34,644 nucleotides of DNA from Actinomycetota bacterium (GCA_009927245.1 RFNI01000218.1:1-34644), one strand, 5' to 3'; counted from the first letter of the stretch, positions 9,369 through 17,507 are shown. Program-made: numbers and translations. Notes: generated by a model not told the origin, from the letters alone.

Positions 9369-10772
9369 TTACTTCAGACCAGTCATGATGTCTGTGACCT
9401 GGTTGTAGATGTAGCGGCGCTCTTTCATTAGATCGCCAACCTTCTTGATCGCATACATGACTGTGGTGTGGTCTCTGTTACCAAATAGTGCACCAATCTT
9501 AGGCAAAGACATGGATGTCTTCTCCCGGCACAAATACATGGCAATCTGACGAGCAATAACAATGGCCTGAGATCTTGACTTACCAAAGAGCTCTTCCTGA
9601 GTCAGTTTGAAGTAATCAGCCACAGCTCGAACTATCTCCATGGGAGCGATGCTGTTTGAGTCTTCACCCAAAGGAACAACATCCTTCAAAACTGCCTGCA
9701 CTAGGGGCATGTCGATTTGGGTTCTGTTTAGGGCAGCAAAAGCAGTTACGCGAATCAATGCACCTTCTAGCTCACGAATGTTTGATGAAATACGCGCTGC
9801 CATGTAGTCGAGAATCTCGTCGCTAACGCGGATTTTGTCGTTTTCAGCCTTTTTACGAAGGATCGCAATACGGGTTTCAAGCTCCGGAGCTTGAATGTCG
9901 GTCATTAGACCCCATTCGAAGCGGCTTCTCATACGCTCATCAAAACTGTTCAGAAGCTTAGGAGAGACGTCACTCGTGATAACAACTTGCTTACCTTGCT
10001 CGTGGAGGGCGTTGAAGGTAGCGAAGAATGATTCCTGGGTCTCTTTCTTACCCTGCAGGAACTGAATGTCATCAATCATAAGAACATCAACCTGGCGATA
10101 CTTTGACTGGAAGTTGAAGCTTGTGTTGTTTTGGATGGCGTTAATGAAGTCATTAGTGAAAACTTCACTGGAAACGTATCTAACCCGCTTGGCTGGCCAG
10201 TACTGGTTTACATAATTACCGATGGCATGTAGCAAATGTGTTTTACCCAGACCTGAATTTCCATAGATAAACAGAGGGTTGTAGGCCTTAGCTGGGACTT
10301 CAGCTACTGCGAAAGCGGCAGCGTAAGCAAATCTGTTTGAGTTACCCTGAACAAAGCTGTCGAATGTGTATCTAGGGTTCAGCCTGGATGATCCGTCAGG
10401 GATTTGCCCGCTTTCGGTCGGGTTGTAGTTAGGTCGAGAGGCCGGTTCTGGTTCAACAACATCGATGTCCACCTGCTGCGTAGAGGTGAAAACCTCCGCC
10501 AATTCAGGGTTAACGACGATACCGATGTTGGTTGGAGGGGTTTCTAACCCAATTCTTTGAAGAGTTTCGAGAAGTGGCTGCTTGATCTTTTGCTCGATAA
10601 TTCCTCGAGTCATTTCATTAGCTACCTGTAGATAGAGGGTTTCACCCAACAAACCTTGAATTGAGATCAGTTTAACGAAGCCAAGGTGCTGTTTACTCAT
10701 GCGTTCGTCGTTGTGAAGCTGTGACACAACTTCAGCCCACTGGTCGGGGCTAATGCCTGCTGCTTCTGCCAT
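9369..10772 (-). CDS. dnaA: Chromosomal replication initiator protein DnaA
   Basis: A 467-residue initiator when started at ATG 10772 (MAEAAGISPDQWAEVV), which has GGAAG eight bases upstream. A longer open frame reaches back to 10922, but that extension runs through two DnaA boxes and does not look like protein. Domain I is at about 1-90. The AAA+ domain has Walker A in GNSGLGKTHLL and Walker B in VLMIDDIQFLQGK, and the C-terminal domain IV has the signature GNRDHTTVMYAIKKV that reads the DnaA box. Likely self-regulated through the boxes at 10857 and 10889. Confidence 0.97.
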   Translation of the reverse strand: MAEAAGISPDQWAEVVSQLHNDERMSKQHLGFVKLISIQGLLGETLYLQVANEMTRGIIEQKIKQPLLETLQRIGLETPPTNIGIVVNPELAEVFTSTQQVDIDVVEPEPASRPNYNPTESGQIPDGSSRLNPRYTFDSFVQGNSNRFAYAAAFAVAEVPAKAYNPLFIYGNSGLGKTHLLHAIGNYVNQYWPAKRVRYVSSEVFTNDFINAIQNNTSFNFQSKYRQVDVLMIDDIQFLQGKKETQESFFATFNALHEQGKQVVITSDVSPKLLNSFDERMRSRFEWGLMTDIQAPELETRIAILRKKAENDKIRVSDEILDYMAARISSNIRELEGALIRVTAFAALNRTQIDMPLVQAVLKDVVPLGEDSNSIAPMEIVRAVADYFKLTQEELFGKSRSQAIVIARQIAMYLCREKTSMSLPKIGALFGNRDHTTVMYAIKKVGDLMKERRYIYNQVTDIMTGLK

Positions 10773-10814
10773 TACAACTTCCAAAGTGCTAGTAAAATCA
10801 AGGGGTTCGGATAG

Positions 10815-10897
10815 TTTTCCACAATTGCTCCAGCAACAAAGCATAGTGCTTTTTGTTGTGGATAACTTCAAATTCAATAAATTTGACCTGTGGATAA
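10815..10897. promoter_or_regulatory. DnaA boxes in the dnaA upstream region
   Basis: The 378-bp gap 10773-11150 between divergent dnaA and rpmH contains perfect boxes TGTGGATAA at 10857-10865 and 10889-10897, 32 bp apart in the same orientation, plus TTTTCCACA at 10815-10823. A possible dnaA -10 element (TATGCT on the minus strand) lies at 10840-10845, just after the 10857 box, a layout that would permit autoregulation. Further right, 10940-11030 is A/T-rich and could form part of a bipartite origin. Confidence 0.7.
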
Positions 10898-11031
10898 CTC
10901 CGTTAGAGTATTCAACTGCCAAACCAATTGAAATTGCAAATCGAAAAGACCATTTTTGACAAAATTTTTAATAATGTTACAAACCAGCTCAAACCTGGAG
11001 TTTCTCAAGCAAATATTATTTGCCAAAAAAC

Positions 11032-11060
11032 TTGACCAGCCCCGCAATTTGCCGTAAGTT
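11032..11060 (+). promoter_or_regulatory. Putative rpmH promoter
   Basis: TTGACC at 11032-11037 and TAAGTT at 11055-11060 are separated by 17 bp and lie about 90 bp before the rpmH start. The -35 is near consensus; the -10 is only a partial match. Assigned by eye. Confidence 0.45.
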
Positions 11061-11150
11061 TAACAGGTTGCTCTGCTCGGGGTTCGCAGGTGACATCAAG
11101 ATCAATAATTTTGACTTGAACCCAACAACAAAGTTTTGGAGTAATACCAA

Positions 11151-11288
11151 ATGACTAAGCGTACTTTCCAGCCAAACAACCGTCGTCGCGCTAAGACCCA
11201 CGGTTTCCGCCTGCGTATGAAGACTCGTGCCGGTCGCGCTATCCTTGCTGCTCGTCGCCGCAAGGGTCGTAGCGAGCTTTCGGCGTAA
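11151..11288 (+). CDS. rpmH: 50S ribosomal protein L34
   Basis: A 45-residue basic protein: MTKRTFQPNNRRRAKTHGFR, then LRMKTRAGRAILAARRRKG and a short tail. This is the standard L34 sequence and length. The gene heads the rpmH-rnpA-yidD-yidC-jag-rsmG run and is divergent from dnaA. TTTTGGAG lies about 8 bases before the ATG as ribosome binding site. Confidence 0.98.
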   Translation: MTKRTFQPNNRRRAKTHGFRLRMKTRAGRAILAARRRKGRSELSA

Positions 11289-11294
11289 AGAACC

Positions 11295-11642
11295 TTGCTG
11301 GCTCGCGAGAACCGGCTAAGAACAGCCGAGGATTTTCGCTCGACCATGAAACATGGTCGTAAAGCAACCAACCAACACCTGGTGATCTATCTAAATAGAG
11401 TGGATAGCCCGCACCCTCCAAGATTTGGATTTGTGGTGGCCAAGACAGTTGGCTCAGCAGTGCAAAGAAACCTAGTGAAGCGCAGATCAAGAGCTGCTAT
11501 CCGTGAACGTCTCTCGAGCTTCCAAACAGGAGATTCCTTGGTACTTAGAGCCCTACCTGGACTTCCAGGTTTATCTTGGAACGAGTTCCTAGAAGAACTT
11601 GACCAGAGCCTAGCCAAACTAGCTGTCTCAGAAATCCGTTAA
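11295..11642 (+). CDS. rnpA: Ribonuclease P protein component
   Basis: A 115-residue protein subunit of RNase P, which supports the catalytic RNA in trimming tRNA 5' leaders. The N-terminus LARENRLRTAEDFRSTM and the RNR-type motif RNLVKRRSRAAIRERL are diagnostic. The start is a TTG at 11295, six bases after the rpmH stop; no ATG or GTG gives a complete N-terminus. The tight spacing suggests coupling to rpmH, a near-universal bacterial pairing. Confidence 0.94.
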   Translation: MLARENRLRTAEDFRSTMKHGRKATNQHLVIYLNRVDSPHPPRFGFVVAKTVGSAVQRNLVKRRSRAAIRERLSSFQTGDSLVLRALPGLPGLSWNEFLEELDQSLAKLAVSEIR

Positions 11643-11654
11643 CAAGGTAAACAA

Positions 11655-11978
11655 ATGAAGCTCATTGCCCTCAACCTCTGGCTTGTGCCTAGAAACTTGA
11701 TGGTTGCTTTCATTGTTACCTGGAGGAAAATAATTTCTCCTCTTTATGGAAATGTGTGCATTTATCACCCATCCTGTTCTGCTTACGGTCTAGGCTCTAT
11801 ACAGCAGCATGGTTTGATCTACGGGTCGTTATTGACTACATGGAGAATACTTCGCTGCAACCCATTTGCTAAGGGTGGCATCGACGAAGTTAAGCCTGGC
11901 CCGAGTTGGCTGAGTTTGACAAAAATAGGTTTTGTATACGCCAAGCATGCTGATGTGCTGGCGGAAAAGGATAAATAA
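11655..11978 (+). CDS. yidD: Membrane protein insertion efficiency factor YidD
   Basis: A 107-residue protein with the YidD core: a membrane-associating amphipathic N-terminal helix, WRKIISPLYG, the cysteine motif CIYHPSCSAYGL, then GSLLTTWRILRCNPFAKGG. The third conserved Cys is in RCNP. Its stop overlaps the yidC ATG by one base, and the family assists YidC-dependent insertion. The C-terminal 25 residues beyond the conserved core are variable. Confidence 0.93.
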   Translation: MKLIALNLWLVPRNLMVAFIVTWRKIISPLYGNVCIYHPSCSAYGLGSIQQHGLIYGSLLTTWRILRCNPFAKGGIDEVKPGPSWLSLTKIGFVYAKHADVLAEKDK

Positions 11979-12922
11979 TGGACATCATTTCAGCCATTCT
12001 CTGGCCATTCAAGTGGGTTATCGAACTACTACTAGTTAGCTTCCATACCCTACTAACTACCCTGGGTCTCCCTGAAGGATCAGGTGTTACCTGGGTTCTA
12101 TCAATCGTGGGCTTGGTTCTAGTAGTTAGAGCAGCCCTGATTCCTCTGTTTATGAAGCAGATCAACTCACAGCGCTCAATGTATTTGCTGCAGCCAGACC
12201 TTCAGAAACTTCAGAAGAAGTACAAGGGTAAGTCTGACCGCGATTCACGCGAGCGCATGGCTAAAGAACAGATGGAGCTATACAAGAAGCACGGCTCAAG
12301 CCCGTTCTCATCATGTCTCCCGCTATTGGCTCAGATGCCAGTGTTCTTTTCTCTATTCACAACCCTCCAAGAAGCTCAAGGGTCTAAGCCAGGCGTTGGA
12401 CTTCTAACCCAAGACCTTTCCGATTCATTTGCAAAGTCGAAGTTCCTAGGAGCTAGCCTTTCAGAGACGTTCTTGACTGCCAGCAGTATTTCAGTGAATA
12501 TCATCGCCGGAGTCATGATTGTTCTTATGACTGGTTCACAGTTCATTACTCAACGCCAGATCATGGCTAAGAACCAGAACCCAGACATCCAAAACTCTCA
12601 GTTCGCACAGACTCAAAAGATCATGCTCTATGTATTCCCGGTGATTTTCCTGGTCTCAGGTATCTCATTCCCACTAGGTGTTCTGATCTACTGGCTAGTT
12701 TCTAACTTCTGGACCATGGGCCAGCAGTATTACGTGATTCGCCGCAGACCAACCCCTGGTTCTGTAGCGCACAACGAGCGTCAAGCTCGCCTAGAAAAGA
12801 AGGGCAAGCTTGGTCCAAAGGCCAGCGAAGAAACCCCTGAAATCGAAGCCCCTCAGCCAACCCAACGTGTCCAACCGGTATCAAAGACACGTGCCAAGAA
12901 GAAGCCGAAAGGTACAAAGTAA
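11978..12922 (+). CDS. yidC: Membrane protein insertase YidC
   Basis: A 314-residue inner-membrane insertase of the Oxa1/YidC family. Hydrophobic segments fall at about 40-57 (TWVLSIVGLVLVVRAALI), 105-125, 170-185 and 210-245. The cytoplasmic hairpin QPDLQKLQKKYKGKSDRDSRERM follows the first core helix, which carries the family arginine (RAALIPLF). A basic, Pro-rich C-terminal tail ends in KTRAKKKPKG, typical of ribosome-contacting tails. Like other actinobacterial forms it lacks the large periplasmic domain of Gram-negative YidC. Confidence 0.95.
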   Translation: MDIISAILWPFKWVIELLLVSFHTLLTTLGLPEGSGVTWVLSIVGLVLVVRAALIPLFMKQINSQRSMYLLQPDLQKLQKKYKGKSDRDSRERMAKEQMELYKKHGSSPFSSCLPLLAQMPVFFSLFTTLQEAQGSKPGVGLLTQDLSDSFAKSKFLGASLSETFLTASSISVNIIAGVMIVLMTGSQFITQRQIMAKNQNPDIQNSQFAQTQKIMLYVFPVIFLVSGISFPLGVLIYWLVSNFWTMGQQYYVIRRRPTPGSVAHNERQARLEKKGKLGPKASEETPEIEAPQPTQRVQPVSKTRAKKKPKGTK

Positions 12923-12928
12923 GACCAA

Positions 12929-13453
12929 ATGTCAGACGAATTAGAGACCACAGAAGTAGTAGAAACCGAACTTGCAGAGCCAAAGAGCTCCGCTAAGGAC
13001 CTTGAAGAAGAAGGCGAAGTTGCTGCTGACTACCTAGAAGAACTCCTAGACATCTTCGACCTAGACGGCGACATCAACATCGATGTCCGTCAAGGCAGAG
13101 CGTATTTGGAAGTAACAGCAGACCAGGAAAGCAACCTAAGACTCATCTCAGAGCCAGAGACTGTTGAGGCACTTCAGGAGCTAACCCGCATCGCAGTTCA
13201 GACCAAAACCCAGTCATTCAGCCGCTTGATTCTAGACATTGCCGGTTCACGCCAGGCTAAGGTCGACGCCCTTACCAAGGTTGTAAACAAAGTCATTGAC
13301 AAGGTTAAAGACACCAACGCACCTGTTGCCATGAAGCCAATGTCGTCATACGAGCGCAAGATCGCCCACGACCTAATTGGCGAAGCAGGGCTGATTTCAG
13401 AGTCTGAAGGCGAAGGCAAAGAACGCCACATTGTGGCTAAACCTGCAGAATAG
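12929..13453 (+). CDS. jag: KhpB/Jag family RNA-binding protein
   Basis: A 174-residue protein with an acidic N-terminus (residues 1-40, rich in Glu), a KH-like domain (about 40-105, DINIDVRQGRAYLEV through EALQELTRIAVQTK) and a C-terminal R3H domain with MSSYERKIAHD. It lacks the long N-terminal Jag-N domain seen in Firmicutes. It begins 6 bp after yidC, its usual partner. A parS site overlaps its stop codon and a terminator follows. Confidence 0.9.
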   Translation: MSDELETTEVVETELAEPKSSAKDLEEEGEVAADYLEELLDIFDLDGDINIDVRQGRAYLEVTADQESNLRLISEPETVEALQELTRIAVQTKTQSFSRLILDIAGSRQAKVDALTKVVNKVIDKVKDTNAPVAMKPMSSYERKIAHDLIGEAGLISESEGEGKERHIVAKPAE

Positions 13454-13467
13454 TTTCACGTGAAACA
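13452..13467. promoter_or_regulatory. parS centromere site 1
   Basis: AGTTTCACGTGAAACA matches the 16-bp ParB-binding palindrome TGTTTCACGTGAAACA at 15 of 16 positions, with the difference at the outermost base. It overlaps the last two bases of the jag stop codon and lies about 1.8 kb from parB, within 5 kb of oriC, as expected. Confidence 0.93.
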
Positions 13468-13470
13468 TCA

Positions 13471-13500
13471 GGCCAGGAATTCGTTCCTGGCCTTTTGTTT
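13471..13500 (+). terminator. Rho-independent terminator after jag
   Basis: A perfect 9-bp stem (GGCCAGGAA / TTCCTGGCC) closes a TTCG tetraloop and is followed by TTTTGTTT. It directly follows parS site 1 and separates jag from rsmG, so the rpmH-to-jag run ends here at least in part. Confidence 0.85.
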
Positions 13501-13520
13501 CTCTAAGGATTGGAGCAATC

Positions 13521-14177
13521 ATGGCAAATGAGCCAGAGTCAGGTGCACCAGTGACACCTGAGGTTGAACCTGCCTCTGCCGTTGCGGTATTTGGGGAAGG
13601 TATCGAGAAAGCTCGCAAATACGCCCAATTGTTGATCAGAGATGGCGACATGTTGGGCCTTATTGGACCTAGAGAACTACCAAAGCTTTGGTCCAGACAC
13701 ATCCTGAATTCAGCGGTAGTAGCCGAGCATGTGAAGCCGGGGCTGAAAGTTGCCGATGTGGGATCAGGAGCAGGGCTACCTGGGATACCAATGGCAATAG
13801 TGCAACCTCAGGCCGAATTCGTGCTCATTGAACCAATGGAGCGTCGCGCAACCTGGCTGGCAGAAGTCGCTATCCCAGAACTGGGGCTAACCAACGTGCA
13901 AGTTTTGAGAGGGCGTGCCGAGGAAGCTCCTTTGAGAAACTACGACATCGCAACAGCAAGAGCTGTCTCAGCTCTGCCAAAACTTTTGAAGATGCTAGTC
14001 CCCCTAATTGTTCCTGGAGGTCAAATTCTTGCGCTTAAGGGATCTAAAGCAGGCGAGGAGATCGAAGAATCTAAGCCGCTAGCCAAGCGCATGAAGATTG
14101 CCGATTTCGAAGTAATTTCTGCCGGTTCACAAGTTCTTGACGAACCAACTACGGTTGTTCGAGTTACGCTACTCTAG
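13521..14177 (+). CDS. rsmG: 16S rRNA (guanine-N7) methyltransferase RsmG
   Basis: A 218-residue SAM-dependent methyltransferase acting on G527 (E. coli numbering) of 16S rRNA. The N-terminus has GPRELPKLWSRHILNSAVV, the SAM loop is VADVGSGAGLPGIPMA, and later motifs are EPMERRATWLAEV and ARAVSALPKLLKM. Length is normal. GGAG lies upstream of the ATG. It sits between two parS sites and ahead of parA, as in most actinobacteria. Confidence 0.95.
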   Translation: MANEPESGAPVTPEVEPASAVAVFGEGIEKARKYAQLLIRDGDMLGLIGPRELPKLWSRHILNSAVVAEHVKPGLKVADVGSGAGLPGIPMAIVQPQAEFVLIEPMERRATWLAEVAIPELGLTNVQVLRGRAEEAPLRNYDIATARAVSALPKLLKMLVPLIVPGGQILALKGSKAGEEIEESKPLAKRMKIADFEVISAGSQVLDEPTTVVRVTLL

Positions 14178-14198
14178 AGACCTAGACATGGAGATATT

Positions 14199-14387
14199 TT
14201 GTCCGACGAAGTAAAAGCCTCAGAATCACTTGCTGAGCAAAGTGCTACGACGCAGCCGTCTGTTGTCGCAGGTCTTGGTTACCCTAATGGGAGAGAAGAA
14301 ACAAGCCCAGAACCTACTGGTTGGCAGGTAAATACTGTCGAAGTAACAACAATTGAGAAGCAGGTTTCACGTGAAACATCCCGATGA
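14199..14387 (+). CDS. Short ORF before parA, possibly the true ParA N-terminus
   Basis: A 62-residue open frame from TTG 14199 with GGAG five bases upstream; it is Glu/Ser/Thr-rich, shows no motif and looks disordered. Its last codons (VSRETS) are written by parS site 2, and it ends at a TGA just past that site, overlapping the parA frame by 17 bases. Two readings are possible: a real small gene coupled to parA, or the N-terminal tail of ParA cut off by an indel at about 14379-14385 (one base extra or two missing). Frameshifts elsewhere in the window make the second plausible. No function is assigned. Confidence 0.45.
   Translation: MSDEVKASESLAEQSATTQPSVVAGLGYPNGREETSPEPTGWQVNTVEVTTIEKQVSRETSR
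14363..14378. promoter_or_regulatory. parS centromere site 2
   Basis: GGTTTCACGTGAAACA matches the parS palindrome at 15 of 16 positions, differing only at the first base, the same position as in site 1. It is embedded in coding sequence, read as VSRET in one frame and FHVKH in the ParA frame. The two sites are 911 bp apart. Confidence 0.93.
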
Positions 14388-15282
14388 TCTCGGTATCCCA
14401 GGCGGCTTTAAGGATGCACCTTTAGCCCAGGAGCTCAGCGACAGCACTCGAAGACTGGCTAACGTAAACTCTGCTGTAATCCCCCACCCTCAAAAGACCC
14501 GAATCTTTGCCGTATCAAATCAAAAAGGTGGAGTAGGAAAGACCACAACAGCCGTAAATATCGCTGTTGGTCTAGCTAACAAAGGCATGCAAGTACTTGT
14601 TATCGATCTTGACCCACAGGGTAACGCTTCAACCGCGCTTGGCATCGAGCACCGCGTAGGCACCCCTTCAACATTCGATGTACTGGTAAACGACAAGAGC
14701 ATCGCTGATGTAGCTCAACTCAGCCCTGAATCTCCAGGAGTTAGATGCGTACCAGCCACGATCGATCTTGCCGTCGCTGAACTAAAGCTTTATTCAGTAC
14801 TTTCAAGAGAACACAGGCTCAAGAACGCTATTCAGCGCTATCTAGAAACCCTAGATACCCCTCTGGACTACGTTTTCATTGACTGTCCCCCTAGCCTTGG
14901 CCTATTGACCATCAACGCCTTCACTGCTGCGACTGAGGTTCTTATTCCAATCCAGTGTGAGTACTACGCTCTTGAGGGACTCAGCCAGCTGAAGCTGACA
15001 ATCGATGACATCAGAGTGCAACTAAACCCCACACTTGAACTCGCAACCATCATCTTGACCATGTATGACGCCAGAACCAAGCTAAACGCAGCTGTTGTCG
15101 AGGATGTTAAGTCTCACTTCCCTAACCAAACCCTTGAAACTTTGATTCCGCGCCAGATCGGCGTTGCAGAGGCACCAGGTTACGGGCAAACAGTGATTAA
15201 CTATGACCGCAGCGCAACCGGTGCGATTGCATACATGGAAGCTGCTATTGAATTGGCTAACAGAGGAGCACGTAATGGCTGA
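14371..15282 (+). CDS. parA: Chromosome partitioning ATPase ParA (Soj)
   Basis: A deviant-Walker ATPase that drives origin segregation with ParB. From GTG 14371 it has 303 residues; an in-frame TTG at 14353 adds six more. The linker DAPLAQELSDSTRRL precedes the P-loop VSNQKGGVGKTTTAVNIAVG (both the signature and catalytic Lys present). Walker B is DYVFIDCPPSLGLL, and IPIQCEYYALEGLSQL follows. The true start is uncertain because the preceding 62-residue frame may belong to the same protein. The stop overlaps parB by 8 bases. Confidence 0.94.
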   Translation: MKHPDDLGIPGGFKDAPLAQELSDSTRRLANVNSAVIPHPQKTRIFAVSNQKGGVGKTTTAVNIAVGLANKGMQVLVIDLDPQGNASTALGIEHRVGTPSTFDVLVNDKSIADVAQLSPESPGVRCVPATIDLAVAELKLYSVLSREHRLKNAIQRYLETLDTPLDYVFIDCPPSLGLLTINAFTAATEVLIPIQCEYYALEGLSQLKLTIDDIRVQLNPTLELATIILTMYDARTKLNAAVVEDVKSHFPNQTLETLIPRQIGVAEAPGYGQTVINYDRSATGAIAYMEAAIELANRGARNG

Positions 15283-16228
15283 GAAAAAAGGTGGATTGGG
15301 CAGAGGCATCGGAGCATTGATTCCTGAGGCCACTTCTCAGGATCGCATGGAGAGACCAGCTGACGGTAACCCAATCAGCGTATTTTTCGGAGGCTCTTCA
15401 AACGCACCTGCTGACTTGCTTCCTGTTCCTGGAGCAACTTTTGGTTTCCTCAACATCGACGACATCACACCAAACGCCAAGCAACCTAGAAGCAACTTCG
15501 ATCCTGACGATTTCGCTGAATTAGTTGGTAGCATCAAGGAATTCGGCGTACTTCAGCCAATCTCGGTTCGTTCACTTGGTAAACAGAATGGTGTAGACAA
15601 GTACGAACTAATCATGGGCGAGCGACGTCTACGCGCATCAAAGGCTGCTGGACTTGCCCAGATCCCAGCTGTTATACGTGAAACCGGCGACGAAAACATG
15701 CTTCGCGACGCTTTGCTTGAGAACCTCCACCGCAGCGACCTAAACGCTATTGAAGAAGCTAGCGCTTACCAACAACTTCTTGAGGAATATGGCTGCACCC
15801 AGGAGCAATTGGCAGAAAAACTTTCAAGATCTAGACCACAAATCACTAACACTTTGAGACTTTTGAAGCTCCCAACAGCACTGCAGAGCAAAGTTGCAGC
15901 TGGAGTTCTAAGTGCAGGTCACGCTAGAGCTATTTTGTCTTTTGAAAACGAAACTCAGATGACTGAGTTGGCTGACAAGGTCATCAACCTAGGGCTCTCT
16001 GTTAGAGCAACCGAAGAATTAGCTAAAACTCCAACCAGAAAGGGCAAAGTTAAGGTTGGCGGTAAGCAACAAGCCCTCAAGACACTGGCTGATTCGATTG
16101 GTGATCGACTAAATACTTCAGTTCGAATCAAGTTGGGGCTCAAGAAGGGCACAATCGAAATTGATTTCGCCAGCGTTGATGATCTGAACCGAATTCTTGA
16201 CGAACTAGGCCACAAAGACAAGTATTAG
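15275..16228 (+). CDS. parB: Chromosome partitioning protein ParB (Spo0J)
   Basis: A 317-residue CTP-dependent DNA clamp that loads at parS. ATG 15275 has AGAGGAG upstream and gives the typical start MAEKKGGLGRGIGALIP, which binds ParA. The CTP/nuclease-like domain shows QPRSNFD, GVLQPISVR, GERRLRASKAAG and LLENLHRSDLNAIEEA. The helix-turn-helix is at about 165-195 (CTQEQLAEKLSRSRPQITNTLRLL), and the C-terminal dimerisation domain follows a basic linker. Two parS sites lie close upstream. A cluster of DnaA boxes begins five bases after the stop. Confidence 0.96.
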   Translation: MAEKKGGLGRGIGALIPEATSQDRMERPADGNPISVFFGGSSNAPADLLPVPGATFGFLNIDDITPNAKQPRSNFDPDDFAELVGSIKEFGVLQPISVRSLGKQNGVDKYELIMGERRLRASKAAGLAQIPAVIRETGDENMLRDALLENLHRSDLNAIEEASAYQQLLEEYGCTQEQLAEKLSRSRPQITNTLRLLKLPTALQSKVAAGVLSAGHARAILSFENETQMTELADKVINLGLSVRATEELAKTPTRKGKVKVGGKQQALKTLADSIGDRLNTSVRIKLGLKKGTIEIDFASVDDLNRILDELGHKDKY

Positions 16229-16232
16229 TGGC

Positions 16233-16310
16233 TGTGGATAGTTATCCACAAGTTATACACAAGCTTTGCACAAGGTTTTCCACAGGTTTCTAACCGTTAA
16301 CTGTGGATAA
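16233..16310. promoter_or_regulatory. DnaA-box array between parB and the aminotransferase
   Basis: Perfect TTATCCACA lies at 16242-16250 and its reverse complement TGTGGATAA at 16302-16310. Near matches are TGTGGATAG 16233-16241, TTATACACA 16253-16261 and TTTTCCACA 16276-16284, with a weaker CTTTGCACA at 16264-16272. The four plus-oriented units start at 16242, 16253, 16264 and 16276, an 11-12 bp period of about one helical turn. The last box falls inside the aminotransferase gene, where it encodes Leu-Ser-Thr near the C-terminus. Confidence 0.75.
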
Positions 16311-17507
16311 CTCCTCATGGATTGTCTCAGCCAAGCGCTCTACCCCAACCCGAATATTTTCTGGAGTTGGGTATGAGTACGAAATTCTTAAGTATTCTTG
16401 ACCTGTTCCGTTTCCATAGAACGCAGTTCCGGGCGTGTAAGCGACGAGATTCTCAACAGCTCGAGGCAACATGGTCTTCGAATTGATCCCCTCAGGCAGA
16501 TCAACCCACAGGTAGAAACCTCCACCAGGGTTGGTTGTGGTCAAATCAGGCAAGAATTCCTTCATCGCAGCTTGAGCTGCGTCTCTTCTTTGCTTGTATT
16601 CCCCGCGGAATACCTCAATCTGAGCTTTCCAGTCGTTGTTGCTCAGGTATTCACTGATCATCATCTGGCTGAAAGCACTAGGGCAGAGAACTGCTGACTC
16701 ATTTGCAAGCACAAGTTTCTCTCTGATGCTTGGTGGCGCTAATACGTAACCAACTCTGAATCCTGGAACAAGAATCTTTGAGAAGCTACCTAGATAGATC
16801 ACGCCATCTTCATCTAGAGAACGAAGAGCATCAGGTGCTCGGTCTTCGAAATACAGCAGTCCATACACGTTGTCTTCAAGGACAAGGATGTGATGCTTTC
16901 GGCAAATCTCAAGAACCTTAGCTCTTCTGTTTGCACTCAGTGTTACACCACTTGGGTTAGCAAAGTTAGGAACTAAGTATAAGAACTTGATCTTCTTACC
17001 TGCTGCTTGAACTCTTTCGATTGTGCTGGTCAATGCTTCAGGTGAAATACCTTCGAGGTCTGTGTATACGTGTTCGATGTGAGCCTGTCTTGCTCTAAAT
17101 ACTCCAAGGGCACCGACATAGCTTGGTCCTTCAGCAAGAACAACGTCACCTGGATCTAGAAAGAGTGATGAGACTAGGTCAAGACCGTGCTGAGAACCAG
17201 TGGTAATCACGATGTCGTCGACGTTGCTCTTGATTCCTTCAAGCCCCATGATCTCTCGGATGTGTTCACGAAGGATTGGGTCACCCTGTCCACCTGAATA
17301 CTGCAGTGCAAGGTTTGATCGATCAGCCATCAACGTGTTGAAGCTTTCAATCATTCGCTCTTTAGGAAGTGCTGGAACAAATGGCATACCACCGGCAAGG
17401 GAAACGACTTCAGGACGTGAAACAACTGCAAACAACGCTCGCACTTCAGAGGCTGATAGGCCATTGGCACGTGAAGCGTAGTTGTCAGACCACAGATCTT
17501 TTGTCAT
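16290..17507 (-). CDS. PLP-dependent aminotransferase, class I/II (LysN/MocR-domain type)
   Basis: A 405-residue fold-type I aminotransferase. It shows SLAGGMPFVPALP near residue 36, YSGGQGDPILREHI, ITTGSQHGLDLVSSLFLDPGD, NPSGVTL and EDNVYGLLYF, with the PLP lysine in GSFSKILVPGFRVGY (K244). These resemble 2-aminoadipate/aromatic aminotransferases and the C-terminal domain of MocR regulators; there is no N-terminal winged helix. The substrate cannot be fixed from the sequence. It is convergent with parB, and its last codons include a DnaA box. Confidence 0.88.
   Translation of the reverse strand: MTKDLWSDNYASRANGLSASEVRALFAVVSRPEVVSLAGGMPFVPALPKERMIESFNTLMADRSNLALQYSGGQGDPILREHIREIMGLEGIKSNVDDIVITTGSQHGLDLVSSLFLDPGDVVLAEGPSYVGALGVFRARQAHIEHVYTDLEGISPEALTSTIERVQAAGKKIKFLYLVPNFANPSGVTLSANRRAKVLEICRKHHILVLEDNVYGLLYFEDRAPDALRSLDEDGVIYLGSFSKILVPGFRVGYVLAPPSIREKLVLANESAVLCPSAFSQMMISEYLSNNDWKAQIEVFRGEYKQRRDAAQAAMKEFLPDLTTTNPGGGFYLWVDLPEGINSKTMLPRAVENLVAYTPGTAFYGNGTGQEYLRISYSYPTPENIRVGVERLAETIHEELSTVNG

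Noticed and set aside
10773..10922. Extension of DnaA by 50 residues upstream of 10772
   Set aside because: It runs through two perfect DnaA boxes and a possible promoter, has unusual composition, and ATG 10772 has a proper ribosome binding site and the conserved N-terminus.
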